Source: Prosthecomicrobium pneumaticum (lineage in GTDB: Bacteria > Pseudomonadota > Alphaproteobacteria > Rhizobiales > Kaistiaceae). Taken from it: 64,000 nt of DNA. A program made the translations under genes and the position numbers. Below the pieces are notes generated by a model, which saw nothing but the letters and a program-made list of their open reading frames with translations, had not been told where the DNA came from and did no database searches. The stretch lies in contig NZ_JACHOO010000008.1 in the NCBI RefSeq assembly GCF_014199915.1, positions 1 through 64,000 of the forward strand. The letters run 5' to 3'. The number at the start of each line of letters is the position of its first letter. Within the stretch, counting starts at the first letter, position 1. Of the stretch, positions 6,635-14,732 are shown in pieces.

Positions 6635-7015
6635 TCAGCCCGGCCGCCCCTCAGCTCGCCGGTCGAAGCGCGCCTGCGCGGTCGCCAGATCGCTCTGGTG
6701 CTCGACCGCCCAGTCATAGAGCAGGAGAAACGGCTCCTGCAGGCCGCGTCCGAGCGGCGTGATCGCGTATTCGACGGCGACGGGCGAACTCGCGATCACG
6801 CGGCGTTCGACGAGGCCGTTTCGCTCCAGACGTCGCAGCGCATCGGTCAGCGCCTTCTGCGTGATCCCGTCCAGCCGGCGCTTCAGCGCGTTGAACCGCT
6901 TCGGCTCCTCGCACAGGAAGGTCAGGATCAGGATCGTCCACTTATGGGCGACCTGCTCGAGAACCGGACGGACGCCCGGCAGCGTTCGCAGCACGTCCTC
7001 TTCAGTATAGGCCAT
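6635..7015 (-). CDS. HxlR-family transcriptional regulator
   Basis: A 126-residue winged-helix protein of the HxlR type: VLEQVAHKWTILILTFL (the characteristic helix with the WT motif), RFNALKRRLDGITQKALTDA as recognition helix region, RRLERNGLVERRV and a wing ending in LGRGL. HxlR proteins usually repress a divergent redox or detoxification gene and respond to electrophiles or aldehydes, often through a Cys; this one has a single Cys at about position 36 (LCEEP). It is divergent from the SDR gene at 7124, with palindromes in the 108-base gap, so it very likely controls that gene and itself. Confidence 0.9.
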   Translation of the reverse strand: MAYTEEDVLRTLPGVRPVLEQVAHKWTILILTFLCEEPKRFNALKRRLDGITQKALTDALRRLERNGLVERRVIASSPVAVEYAITPLGRGLQEPFLLLYDWAVEHQSDLATAQARFDRRAEGRPG

Positions 7016-7020
7016 TCGGT

Positions 7021-7082
7021 ATACCTAGGTATCCTTGATACATTTAAAGTGCCCGATTGACACTTGGTACACGGGATATACC
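7021..7082. promoter_or_regulatory. Divergent promoter with HxlR-type operators
   Basis: The perfect palindrome ATACCTAGGTAT lies at 7021-7032, just upstream of the hxlR-type start. A second, looser site GGTA-N9-TACC lies at 7066-7082. A TTGACA hexamer at 7057-7062 can serve as -35 for the rightward gene, placing the second site over its -10 region. Both sites share the GGTA/TACC half. Binding by the neighbouring HxlR protein is inferred. Confidence 0.5.
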
Positions 7083-7123
7083 TGAATGCAAGGCTTCCGG
7101 CCTCGAACGCTCAGGAGAATCTC

Positions 7124-7939
7124 GTGTCTGTCACTCGTCCAACCGCCCCGTTCGGTACTGCCATCGTCACCGGCGCCTCCTCCGGCATCGGCAAGGTCTA
7201 TGCCGACCGGCTGGCGCAGCGCGGATATGACGTTCTCCTCGTGGCACGCCGTGAGGATCGGTTGCGCGCCATCGCCGCCGATCTGCAGGAGCGCTTTGCG
7301 ATCCAGGCCGACGTCCTCGTCGCCGATCTCTCGATCGCGGCCGGCGTCGCCGCCGTCGCCGACAGGATCGCGGACGATCCTGCGGTCTCGATGCTCATCA
7401 ACAATGCCGGGTTTTCCGCGCTCCGGCCTCTGGCCGAAACGCCGGACGAGGTGATCCCCCGCATGATCGCCCTCAACGTCACGGCGCTGACGACGCTTTC
7501 GAAGGCGGCGCTGGTCGCCTTCACGGCGAAGGGCGCCGGAACCATCGTCAATGTCGGATCGGGGGCGGGCTTTGCGCCCTATCCCGGCATTCCCGTCTAC
7601 GGCGCGACCAAAGCCTATGTGTATCTGTTCACGCGGAGCCTTCAGAACGAGGCGGAGGGCACCCATGTGCGTGTCCAGCTCCTTCTGCCCGGTGCGGTCG
7701 TGTCGGAAGGCTGGGACGTGGCCGGCGGCGGCGCGCTCGAACGCCTGCCCGAGGCGATCGTCATGACGACGGAGGACTGCGTGGACGCGGCGTTGAACGG
7801 TCTCGACCGGCAGGAAGCCGTCACCGCCCCCTCGCTTCACGACGAGGCGCTCTTCCACGATTACGAAGCGGGTTCCGCCGCGCTGCTCCAGGGCATGTTC
7901 GACGCGAAACCGGCCGACCGTTATCGGCTGATCCGGTAG
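7124..7939 (+). CDS. Short-chain dehydrogenase/reductase
   Basis: A 271-residue SDR. The GTG at 7124 is chosen because AGGAG lies 6 bases upstream; a TTG 60 bases earlier would sit in the operator. The cofactor motif TGASSGIG is at about residues 17-24, followed by NNAG in the central region (INNAGF), a catalytic-type Ser (NVGSGAGF) and YGATK with the Tyr and Lys. The ARREDRL loop with two Arg suggests a preference for NADP(H). The substrate is unknown; in HxlR-SDR pairs the enzyme often reduces reactive carbonyls. Confidence 0.88.
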   Translation: MSVTRPTAPFGTAIVTGASSGIGKVYADRLAQRGYDVLLVARREDRLRAIAADLQERFAIQADVLVADLSIAAGVAAVADRIADDPAVSMLINNAGFSALRPLAETPDEVIPRMIALNVTALTTLSKAALVAFTAKGAGTIVNVGSGAGFAPYPGIPVYGATKAYVYLFTRSLQNEAEGTHVRVQLLLPGAVVSEGWDVAGGGALERLPEAIVMTTEDCVDAALNGLDRQEAVTAPSLHDEALFHDYEAGSAALLQGMFDAKPADRYRLIR

Positions 7940-8075
7940 AGCGCTTCCCGGCGACGCGGTCCGGCCGGGATCGCCTGCCGAGAAACAGGGTAGCGATCCG
8001 GATCGGGTCGGCGCCATCGCCCCCCGCGGCTCCCGCAGCCGCGCGCGGGTCGGCGCGGTCGCCCTGCAGCCGAAA

Positions 8076-8109
8076 CACCCCCGGACGGCGGGCTCCGCCG
8101 CCCGGGGTG
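8076..8109. terminator. GC-rich hairpin between convergent genes
   Basis: The arms CACCCCCGGACGGCGG and CCGCCGCCCGGGGTG can pair almost fully between the SDR gene and the autotransporter 3' end. There is no U-tract on either strand, so it is at best a weak or Rho-assisted bidirectional terminator. Confidence 0.4.
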
Positions 8110-8178
8110 CTCTGGCGTGGCTGGTCGAGGTTCCGGGATGAAGGATGGCGGCCGGTGTGTCCGGACGCCATCGCACCT

Positions 8179-11100
8179 TTACCAGTCCACCCGCAGGCCG
8201 GCGGCGACGGCGTGGTCGGTCTGGTCGGGATTGAGGCGGGCGTCGTAGCGGGCGTAGAGCGTCAGCGCCTCGCTCGCCTGCGCCGTCGCGCCGAGGCCGA
8301 TGAGGGCGCTGTCGCGGGAGACCGTGGCGCCGTCGACCGCAAAACCCACCGACGGGTCGCTCGCGAACGCCGCGTCGAGCGTCGCCCGGTCGTCGAGGAA
8401 TTCGTGGCTCCACAGCGCCCGCGCCGTGAGCTCGAAGCCCGCCGCCCGGCCGCCGAAGGCGAAGCTCCGCGCGAGCTCGAGGCCGAGCCCGCTCTTCAGG
8501 CTCTCCGTCACCCGCTCATCCACCGTCAGCCCATAGATCCCGGCGCCCGTCTCGGTGAAGCCGTCCTCGCCGATCCGCACATAGCCGAGCGAGGCGAGCG
8601 GGCGCAGACGCGTCCCCGCGACGCGGCCGAGATCGTAGCCCGCCTCGAAGCCCGCCTGGACGCGGTCGCCGTCGAAATCCCCCGCCGCCGTCGCGACGTC
8701 CGGGCCGACGACGATCCGCCGCCGCGTCTCGTTCTCCGTCACCCCGTAGCCGAGCCGCCCGTCGAGCGTCAGCCCGCCGGCGCGATAGCGGCCGTAGAGC
8801 GCCAGCGCATAGCTCGACACCGAGGCCGAGCCGGCGTTCCGGTCGAAATCCGCATCGATCGCGGCATAGTCGAAGGCGAGGCCGGCGAGCAGATCCGGCG
8901 TCAGCCAGGTGTCGGCGCCGGCCGTCACCCCGCCCATCGTGTAATCCGCCCCCGTGCCGTTGCCGTCGCCCTCGAGCGTGCCGAAGCGGCCGGTGCCCTT
9001 CAGCCAGAACCCGGCCGAGGACGGCGCGGCGAACGCCGCCGCGGTGGGATCGCCGCCTGCCGCCGTCTCGCCATAGGCGAGCGCCAGCGCCGAGGGGCCG
9101 CCGGCCGCAGCCGTCTCGACCGCCTGCAGCCGGTCCTGCAGCAGCGTTCCGAAGGATTCCACCTCCGCCGCGACGAGGCTCGGCACCACGGCGATCGTGT
9201 TGCCCGACAGCGTCTGGAAGGCCTCCTGCGCCTCCGCCTCGGAGAGCACGGTGATCGCCTCCGCGATGTCGCCTTCGAGCGTCTCGATCGCCCCGGCGAC
9301 GCTGCGCTGGTTCGGCGTCGCCGCGACGCTGCCGAAATCGATGCCGTTGCGGATCAGGGTCAGGATCACGTCGTCGTCGACATAGGAAAGCGAGGCGTCG
9401 AGGAACACGAAGTCGCTCTCGACCGTGTCGGAGAACGTGCCCGAATAGCCGTCCATCGCCGACAGGATCGTATAGGTCTTGCCGCTCGTGTAGTCCGCCT
9501 CGTCATCCGCGCTCGTGATCGACACCGTCGCGCCGCCGAGCGTCGCCTCGCCGAGGATGGAGAGCTTGCTCGCCTCGTCCTTGCCGACCACGACGTCGAA
9601 GATCGAGCCGGTGACGAAGTCGAAATCGTCGTCGACCGTCAGCGTGCCCGGCGCCGTGGCGCTGCCCGGCATGACATGGCTGCCGGAGGCGAGCGTGACG
9701 CTGCCCACCGTGCCGGTGCCGCCGAGCGTCGCGCCACTCGCCACGTCGAAGGCCGTCAGGTTCATCGTGCCGTCGACGAACAGCCGGCCCGCCTTCACGG
9801 CCCATTCATCGACCACCTCGGTCGAGCCGACAAGCGTCCAGTCGCCCGTGCCGACCTTCTCGAACGCGTCGAAGCCCTGGAACTGCTCGGCGTCGCCGAT
9901 CCCGTCGTCGATCTTCGACACGTCGAAACTGTCGGCCTCCGCCCCGGTCTCCGTGCCGCCGAGCTTCAGCGTGTCCGTGTCGGGACCCTCGGCCGCGACC
10001 CCGCCCGTGATCGTATAGCCCGACCGCAATTCCAGGCTCGATCCGGCATAGCCGTCCAGCCGCAGCGCTCTTGCTCCGCCGGTACTCGCCAGTTCGCCGG
10101 CGACCACCACCGAGACGGTTCCGCCCTCGAGCCCCACCGCGTCATAGGATGACGACGCGCTCGTCACGTGACCGGTCTTCCCGACCGTGAACGCGACGGA
10201 ACCCTCATAATAGCCGGCCCGAATCGCGAAGGAGCTCGCATCATCGATCGTCTCCACTTCGCCGTCGACCGTGATCGAAAGGGTGCCCGAGCTATAGCGG
10301 TAGGCTAGGAGCGTTGTCCCACCTTTTGCGGATATATGCCCGCCCTCTTGAACGGTGACCGAGATATCGCCGTAGTGCGCGGAGGCGATGATTCCTCCCT
10401 TGCCTGCAGAGACATCGCCGCCAACGGACACCGTGATATCTCCATACAGAGATAAGAGATGGAGTCCCCACCAGCCTTCGCTCGATACGTCCGCGCCGGC
10501 CGCAACCGTGACGCTGACATCGCCAAACTGACTCGTCAGACGCACCCCGTTGTCTTTAGAAGATATCGACCCGCCCTTCTCGACGGTCAGCGACGCGGAA
10601 GCATAGTGGGTGTTCTCGACCGATAGCCCAGAGTTGGTTTTATATTCCGTGGGGATCGTTGCCTCGACGTCTCCCGCGACCGTGATGGTCACATCGCCGC
10701 CGGGCTTCTCACTAGGGGGGCCGCTTTTGACCTCGATGCCGGACGCGCCCGACACGGTCGCGCCGTCCTTGACGGTGATCGAAACCGGCGCGCTGCCGTC
10801 GTTCCGCGCGAATATACCGGACCCGGTCCCGCCCGTGACATCGCCGCCGACGGTGATCGAGACCTCCCCGGCCTCAGCGCCATACGTGGTGTAGGCATAG
10901 GCGTAGATGCCCCGCTCACCGCCCGTGATGGTTCCGTCCGTCGTGATCGTCAGGCCCTGAACGACCCCGCTGCCGGTGTCGAGGACATCCGTCGACTTCA
11001 CGCCGAGCCCGTAGCCGTCCTGTTCCCAGGCAATGGCCGAGGCCGGATCATCCGTGAACGTCAGATGGCCCTTGCCGGTGATCAGCAGGCCGCCATCGGC

Positions 11101-11319
11101 GTTGTCCGTCATATCGAGGTCGCTCGCCGCAATGACATCGGCATCGTCGAGCGAGATAATGACCTGGCCCGTGACCTGGCCCGAACAGATATAGGTCGTG
11201 CCGGTCGACAGCACGCATCCGCTGCTGCCGGCATAGGCACGCCGGCCATAGCCGAGCGTCGCCGCGAGAATGGAGGTCGACAGCAGCGCACCCCGCCGCA
11301 GCATCGTCGTCTTCGTCAC
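8179..11319 (-). CDS. Autotransporter outer-membrane protein (type Va)
   Basis: A 1046-residue protein from a GTG at 11319 (an ATG five codons in is an alternative). It has a signal peptide (ALLSTSILAATLGYGRRAYAG), a long passenger (about 30-760) of Gly/Ser/Thr/Val-rich repeats such as GDVSVTV, GDITVSVGGDVSAG and GDISVTV that fit a right-handed beta-helix, and a C-terminal 12-strand barrel (about 770-1046) beginning FWLKGTGRFG. It ends GLRVDW, with the C-terminal aromatic needed for outer-membrane insertion. A GTGTVGSVTLASGSHVMPG segment matches autotransporter-associated repeats. A role in adhesion or surface coating is likely from the family; no protease triad was seen. The DNA of the passenger start (10300-10700) is less GC-rich than its surroundings. 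Confidence 0.92.
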   Translation of the reverse strand: MTKTTMLRRGALLSTSILAATLGYGRRAYAGSSGCVLSTGTTYICSGQVTGQVIISLDDADVIAASDLDMTDNADGGLLITGKGHLTFTDDPASAIAWEQDGYGLGVKSTDVLDTGSGVVQGLTITTDGTITGGERGIYAYAYTTYGAEAGEVSITVGGDVTGGTGSGIFARNDGSAPVSITVKDGATVSGASGIEVKSGPPSEKPGGDVTITVAGDVEATIPTEYKTNSGLSVENTHYASASLTVEKGGSISSKDNGVRLTSQFGDVSVTVAAGADVSSEGWWGLHLLSLYGDITVSVGGDVSAGKGGIIASAHYGDISVTVQEGGHISAKGGTTLLAYRYSSGTLSITVDGEVETIDDASSFAIRAGYYEGSVAFTVGKTGHVTSASSSYDAVGLEGGTVSVVVAGELASTGGARALRLDGYAGSSLELRSGYTITGGVAAEGPDTDTLKLGGTETGAEADSFDVSKIDDGIGDAEQFQGFDAFEKVGTGDWTLVGSTEVVDEWAVKAGRLFVDGTMNLTAFDVASGATLGGTGTVGSVTLASGSHVMPGSATAPGTLTVDDDFDFVTGSIFDVVVGKDEASKLSILGEATLGGATVSITSADDEADYTSGKTYTILSAMDGYSGTFSDTVESDFVFLDASLSYVDDDVILTLIRNGIDFGSVAATPNQRSVAGAIETLEGDIAEAITVLSEAEAQEAFQTLSGNTIAVVPSLVAAEVESFGTLLQDRLQAVETAAAGGPSALALAYGETAAGGDPTAAAFAAPSSAGFWLKGTGRFGTLEGDGNGTGADYTMGGVTAGADTWLTPDLLAGLAFDYAAIDADFDRNAGSASVSSYALALYGRYRAGGLTLDGRLGYGVTENETRRRIVVGPDVATAAGDFDGDRVQAGFEAGYDLGRVAGTRLRPLASLGYVRIGEDGFTETGAGIYGLTVDERVTESLKSGLGLELARSFAFGGRAAGFELTARALWSHEFLDDRATLDAAFASDPSVGFAVDGATVSRDSALIGLGATAQASEALTLYARYDARLNPDQTDHAVAAGLRVDW

Positions 11320-11659
11320 CAGATCCGCCCCCGCGTCTGATTGTCGTCATGACGGGCAGGACTTTGATGACCCCGCCCGGCGCAAGGCAGGACGGACGCC
11401 CGACCCTCCCCCCGGAGAACCGGATCGACACCCCCATTCGCCCCACAATTTCACTATGTCCGAAGGTCTCCAAAGCGGCCACAAGAAAAATATACGGAAT
11501 TATACGCGGCGAAGGGGGTCGTTCATCTCGGATGCCGGAGATTGTCTTGCGAAGGCGTCGGTGTACCGGCGGTCCCCTTTTCCGCACCATGGCGGCCGGC
11601 TAAGACGGGCGCCGCAGGCTGACCGCCGGGGCGGGACGCGCGGGACGAGGGGCGACATC
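11320..11659. other. Divergent intergenic region between autotransporter and TIGR03032 gene
   Basis: No convincing gene. The middle (about 11440-11520) is much more AT-rich than the surroundings (e.g. ACAAGAAAAATATACGG) and is the natural place for the two divergent promoters. No clear palindrome was found. Confidence 0.4.
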
Positions 11660-12787
11660 ATGGCGAACGACCGGGCCGACACGGCTGTCGAGGGCGGACA
11701 GGCGGCGGCCGAGGACGGCATTTCGGGTCCGGCGCCGGCGGCGCGGGTCCAGTATTCGATGTCGCCGGGCTTTTCGGCGCTGCTGGGGGCACAGAAGATC
11801 GGCCTCGCGCTCTCCTCCTATCAGTCCGGCAAGCTCTATATGCTCGGCCAGAACCGGGATGGCGGGCTGTTGATCCACGAGCGCTTCTTCCGCAAGGCGA
11901 TGGGCATCGCCATCCCGGCGCCCGACACGATGATCCTCGCGACGCTGTTCCAGATCATCACCTTCCGCAACGTGCTCGAGCCGGGCGAGGCGATCAACGA
12001 TCTGTACGACGCCTGTTTCGTGCCGCGCTCGATCGCCGTCACCGGCGAACTCGACGCCCACGACGTCGGCCGGCTCGCCGACGGGCGGACGATCTTCGTC
12101 AACACCTCGTACAACTGCCTCGCCACCCCCTCCGAGCGGCACAGTTTTACGCCGCTCTGGAAGCCGCCCTTCATCTCGAAGATCGTGCGCGAGGATCGCT
12201 GCCACATGAACGGGCTCGCCATGGAGGCGGGAGTGGCGCGCTATGTCACGGCGGTGAGCCGGTCGGACACGATCGACGGCTGGCGCGACCGGCGCGGCGA
12301 CGGCGGCGTGGTGGTCGATGTCGGTTCGGGCGAGATCGCCGCGACGGGGCTTTCGATGCCGCATTCGCCGCGCTTCCATCGCGGCCGGCTCTGGCTTCTG
12401 AACTCAGGGACGGGCGAACTCGGCACGATCGACCTCGCCACGGGGCGGTTCGAGCCGGTCGCCTTCTGCCCGGGCTTCCTGCGCGGCCTCGCCTTCCACG
12501 GCAAGTTCGCCTTCGTCGGCCTGTCGAAGCCGCGTTACAAGCGGTTCGAGGGGCTGGCGCTCGATGCGCGGCTCGAGGCGGCGGATTCGGAGCCGTGGTG
12601 CGGTATCCAGGTGATCGACCTCGATACCGGCAGCTGCGTGCAATGGTTCCGCATCGACGGCGCGATCTCGGAACTCTACGACCTCGCCGTGGTGCCGGGC
12701 GTGACCCGGCCGATGGCGCTCGGCTTCGCGACGCCCGAGATCATGACGCTGATCACGCAGGAGCCGCTCGCCGGCATGCCGGGCTGA
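11660..12787 (+). CDS. TIGR03032-family beta-propeller-like protein
   Basis: A 375-residue protein whose ATG at 11660 follows GAGGGG. The body matches the TIGR03032 family: SPGFSALLGAQKIGLALSSY near the start, then GKLYMLG, MGIA, a DAHDVGRL segment, FVNTSYNCLAT, FKPLWKPPFIS-like sequence, CHMNGLAM and SMPHSPRFHRGRLWLLNSGTG. These read as successive propeller blades, each with a GxLW or similar strand. No signal peptide is present, so it should be cytosolic. The biochemical role of the family is not known to me; it is sometimes found with glycosyltransferase or surface genes. It is divergent from the autotransporter. Confidence 0.8.
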   Translation: MANDRADTAVEGGQAAAEDGISGPAPAARVQYSMSPGFSALLGAQKIGLALSSYQSGKLYMLGQNRDGGLLIHERFFRKAMGIAIPAPDTMILATLFQIITFRNVLEPGEAINDLYDACFVPRSIAVTGELDAHDVGRLADGRTIFVNTSYNCLATPSERHSFTPLWKPPFISKIVREDRCHMNGLAMEAGVARYVTAVSRSDTIDGWRDRRGDGGVVVDVGSGEIAATGLSMPHSPRFHRGRLWLLNSGTGELGTIDLATGRFEPVAFCPGFLRGLAFHGKFAFVGLSKPRYKRFEGLALDARLEAADSEPWCGIQVIDLDTGSCVQWFRIDGAISELYDLAVVPGVTRPMALGFATPEIMTLITQEPLAGMPG

Positions 12788-12799
12788 GCGGCCCGTTGC

Positions 12800-12901
12800 T
12801 CAACGCTTGTGGCCGCCGCGCGAGACGATGGCGAGCGTGACGCTGAAGAGGAAGAAGGCCGCGACGACGGCGATCGAGACGACGAGGGATTCGGTGGGCA
12901 T
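12800..12901 (-). CDS. 33-residue single-pass membrane protein downstream of an FNR box
   Basis: A short frame: MPTESLVVSIAVVAAFFLFS, continuing with a hydrophobic stretch to VTLAIV and ending SRGGHKR. One membrane helix (about residues 6-26) and a short basic tail predict an N-out, C-in topology. GGAG lies 8 bases before the ATG at 12901, and a perfect TTGAT-N4-ATCAA box lies 52-65 bases upstream, so translation and oxygen-dependent transcription are both plausible. Its stop is 12 bases from the convergent TIGR03032 stop. Small membrane proteins of this type accompany respiratory complexes in other bacteria, but no oxidase gene is nearby and I cannot name it. Confidence 0.7.
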   Translation of the reverse strand: MPTESLVVSIAVVAAFFLFSVTLAIVSRGGHKR

Positions 12902-12952
12902 CTGGCACTCTCCGGTGATCCCCGAAGAGTGCCGGCCGGCCGGCGAAGGACC

Positions 12953-12966
12953 TTGATCTGGATCAA
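12953..12966 (-). promoter_or_regulatory. FNR/FixK anaerobox TTGAT-N4-ATCAA
   Basis: TTGATCTGGATCAA is a perfect match to the alphaproteobacterial FnrL/FixK consensus. Its centre is 58 bases from the small membrane protein start; an activator position of -41.5 would put the transcript start near 12918, leaving a leader of about 17 bases. No other gene faces this box: the gene at 12991 is transcribed towards it. Confidence 0.75.
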
Positions 12967-12990
12967 GCGCCCGTTCGAGTGAAGGGGGGA

Positions 12991-13200
12991 TCAGCGGGTC
13001 ACGGTGACGGAGACCGGGTCGCTCGCGGGGAAACTCTCCTCGATCGCCTCATCGAGCTTCTCGCCGAGATTCTCCTGGCGGTTCTCGTCGAGATCGCGGT
13101 CGCCGCCCTTCTTCGTGGCGGAACCGGCCCGGGGCGAAAAGGTCTCCTCGATCTGCTTGCGCAGCTGCGCTTCGTGATGGTCGGTGGGGGCGGTCGTCAT
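12991..13200 (-). CDS. Small hydrophilic conserved protein
   Basis: A 69-residue product with AGGAG 7 bases before the ATG at 13200. It is highly charged and probably disordered, and ends with a conserved-looking signature GEKLDEAIEESFPASDPVSV that I recognise from small stress-related proteins of rhizobia and relatives. A GGAAC-N17-CATT arrangement upstream (13256-13231, minus strand) is one base from an EcfG promoter. The function is unknown. Confidence 0.65.
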   Translation of the reverse strand: MTTAPTDHHEAQLRKQIEETFSPRAGSATKKGGDRDLDENRQENLGEKLDEAIEESFPASDPVSVTVTR

Positions 13201-13272
13201 GGTGATACTCCTCTCTGGAAGCTCTCCACCAATGCGCCGCCCCGGCCCGGCGTTCCGCGTCCGCGGCGCCGT

Positions 13273-14043
13273 TCAGGGGGGAGCCGGCGGTCCGGTCTCG
13301 ATCAGCTCGACCTCGGAGGCCGCACAGATCGCCTTCAGCGCCTCCGGGCAGCGATCGGTGACGAAGGCGTCGACCTGCGAGATGTGGCCGATGCGCACCG
13401 GGGCGCTGCGCTCGAACTTCGAGGAATCGGAGACGAGCACGACACGGCGGGCATTCGAGATGATCGCCTGCGCGACCTTCACCTCGCGATAGTCGTAATC
13501 GAGCAACGCCCCGTCCGGGTCGATCGCCGAGGCGCCGATGACCGCGAAATCGACCTTGAACTGGCGGATGAAATCGACCGCCGCCTCGCCGACGATGCCG
13601 CCGTCGGAGCGGCGCACCACGCCGCCGGCGACCACCACCTCGATCTGCGGATAGGGCCGCATCGTCGCCGCGACGTTGAGGTTGTTGGTGATCACCATCA
13701 GCCCGGAATGCTGCAGCAGCGCCCGGGCGACCGCCTCCGTCGTGGTGCCGATATTGATGAAGAGCGAGGCATTGTCGGGGATCAGCGCCGCGGCGGCGAG
13801 CGCGATCGCCTCCTTCTCGGCCGAGGCGATCATGCGGCGCGCGTCATAGCCGACATTCTCGATGCCGGAGGAGAGCACCGCCCCGCCATGCACCCGGGTC
13901 AGCAGCTTCTGGTCGCAGAGCTCGTTCAGATCCTTGCGGATCGTCTGCGGCGTCACGTCGAAAGCGGCGGCGAGTTCGTCCACCGTCACCCGGCCGTGCC
14001 GCTTCGCCCGCTCGAGAATGGCGTTCTGCCGCGCGATCAGCAT
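13273..14043 (-). CDS. DeoR/GlpR-family transcriptional regulator
   Basis: A 256-residue repressor. The start at 14043 has a strong GAGGGAGGGAGAGG site and matches the family N-terminus (RQNAILERAKRHGRVTVDEL). Residues 5-55 are the winged helix (VTVDELAAAFDVTPQTIRKD, then LNELCDQKLLTRVHGGAV); the C-terminal DeoR sensor domain shows INIGTTTEAVARAL, ITNNLNVA, VVAGGVVRRSDGGIVG and VLVSDSSKFER, the usual sugar-phosphate pocket. The GlpR-like HGGAV signature suggests glycerol-3-phosphate or another phosphorylated sugar as effector. No sugar operon is adjacent, so its targets lie elsewhere or include itself. Confidence 0.9.
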   Translation of the reverse strand: MLIARQNAILERAKRHGRVTVDELAAAFDVTPQTIRKDLNELCDQKLLTRVHGGAVLSSGIENVGYDARRMIASAEKEAIALAAAALIPDNASLFINIGTTTEAVARALLQHSGLMVITNNLNVAATMRPYPQIEVVVAGGVVRRSDGGIVGEAAVDFIRQFKVDFAVIGASAIDPDGALLDYDYREVKVAQAIISNARRVVLVSDSSKFERSAPVRIGHISQVDAFVTDRCPEALKAICAASEVELIETGPPAPP

Positions 14044-14092
14044 CCCCTCTCCCTCCCTCGGCCCGCCGGCGAAGCCGACCCTTGCCTCGCCT

Positions 14093-14506
14093 TCAGCCTT
14101 CGGTGAGCCGCCCGCGCCACGCCGCGACCGCCGTGTCGCGGTCCGCCCCGGGATGACGGTCGGCGCTGCCGACGCCCCAGACCGGCCCCGGCCAGGCCGG
14201 ATCGCCCTCGAAGCGGCCGACGACGTGCAGATGAAACTGCCGCACGATGTTGCCGAGCGCGGCGACGTTGAGCTTCGCAGGGCGGGCGTGGCGCTCGATC
14301 GCGGCGGCCGCCCGTTTCGCCTCGAGCGCGAGCGTCGCGGCATCGGCGTCCGACAGGGCGCTCCATTCCTCGAGGCCGTCGATGCGCGGCAGGAGCAGCA
14401 GCCAGGGATAACGCCGGTCGTCCATCAGCCGGACCTGACAGAGCGGCCAGTCGAGGACGAACAGCGAGTCGGCCTCGATGCGCGGCGCCAAGCGGAACTC
14501 CACCAT
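14093..14506 (-). CDS. HIT-family hydrolase
   Basis: A 137-residue protein. The ATG at 14506 follows GGGAGG by about 6 bases. The typical opening for alphaproteobacterial HIT proteins is present (RLAPRIEADSLFVLDWPLCQ, then RLMDDRRYPWLLLLPR). The catalytic segment is RQFHLHVVGR, the shortened histidine-triad form of this subgroup, followed by DPAWPGPVWG. HIT enzymes cleave nucleotidyl phosphoanhydride or phosphoramidate bonds. It shares its strand with the deoR-type gene 49 bases further on and is divergent from the DMT exporter. Confidence 0.88.
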   Translation of the reverse strand: MVEFRLAPRIEADSLFVLDWPLCQVRLMDDRRYPWLLLLPRIDGLEEWSALSDADAATLALEAKRAAAAIERHARPAKLNVAALGNIVRQFHLHVVGRFEGDPAWPGPVWGVGSADRHPGADRDTAVAAWRGRLTEG

Positions 14507-14732
14507 CCGAACCTCCCGGTGATTCGTCTCGCCCCGCGACCATACCCGGATCGCGCCGAATCCGCCGTCGAACTTCGCCATCGCCATGATTGCGCCGCCA
14601 TCGGGGCCTTGATCGGACGGGCGTTCTCCCCCGACGCCCCTCCCCGACCGCTGCGAGGCCCGCCGTGTCGACCGATCCGAAGCCGCGCGCGCCTGCGGCG
14701 CGCCCCTTCCCGCGCGCCGGCGGGAGCGGGCG

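Noticed and set aside
6311-6640. tRNA gene as integrase target
   Set aside because: I looked for an acceptor/T-arm pattern next to int on both strands and found no cloverleaf.
6387-6719. A 110-codon frame beside the integrase
   Set aside because: It runs into the HxlR gene antisense and gives an Arg/Ser/Pro-rich peptide with no recognisable feature.
8107-10152. A 681-codon frame opposite the autotransporter
   Set aside because: Purely the shadow of the GC-rich autotransporter reading frame; composition is Arg/Ala/Asp and no start signal is present.
13231-13256. EcfG promoter before the small protein at 12991
   Set aside because: GGAAC-N17-CATT differs at the important -10 hexamer; kept only as a remark in the gene entry.
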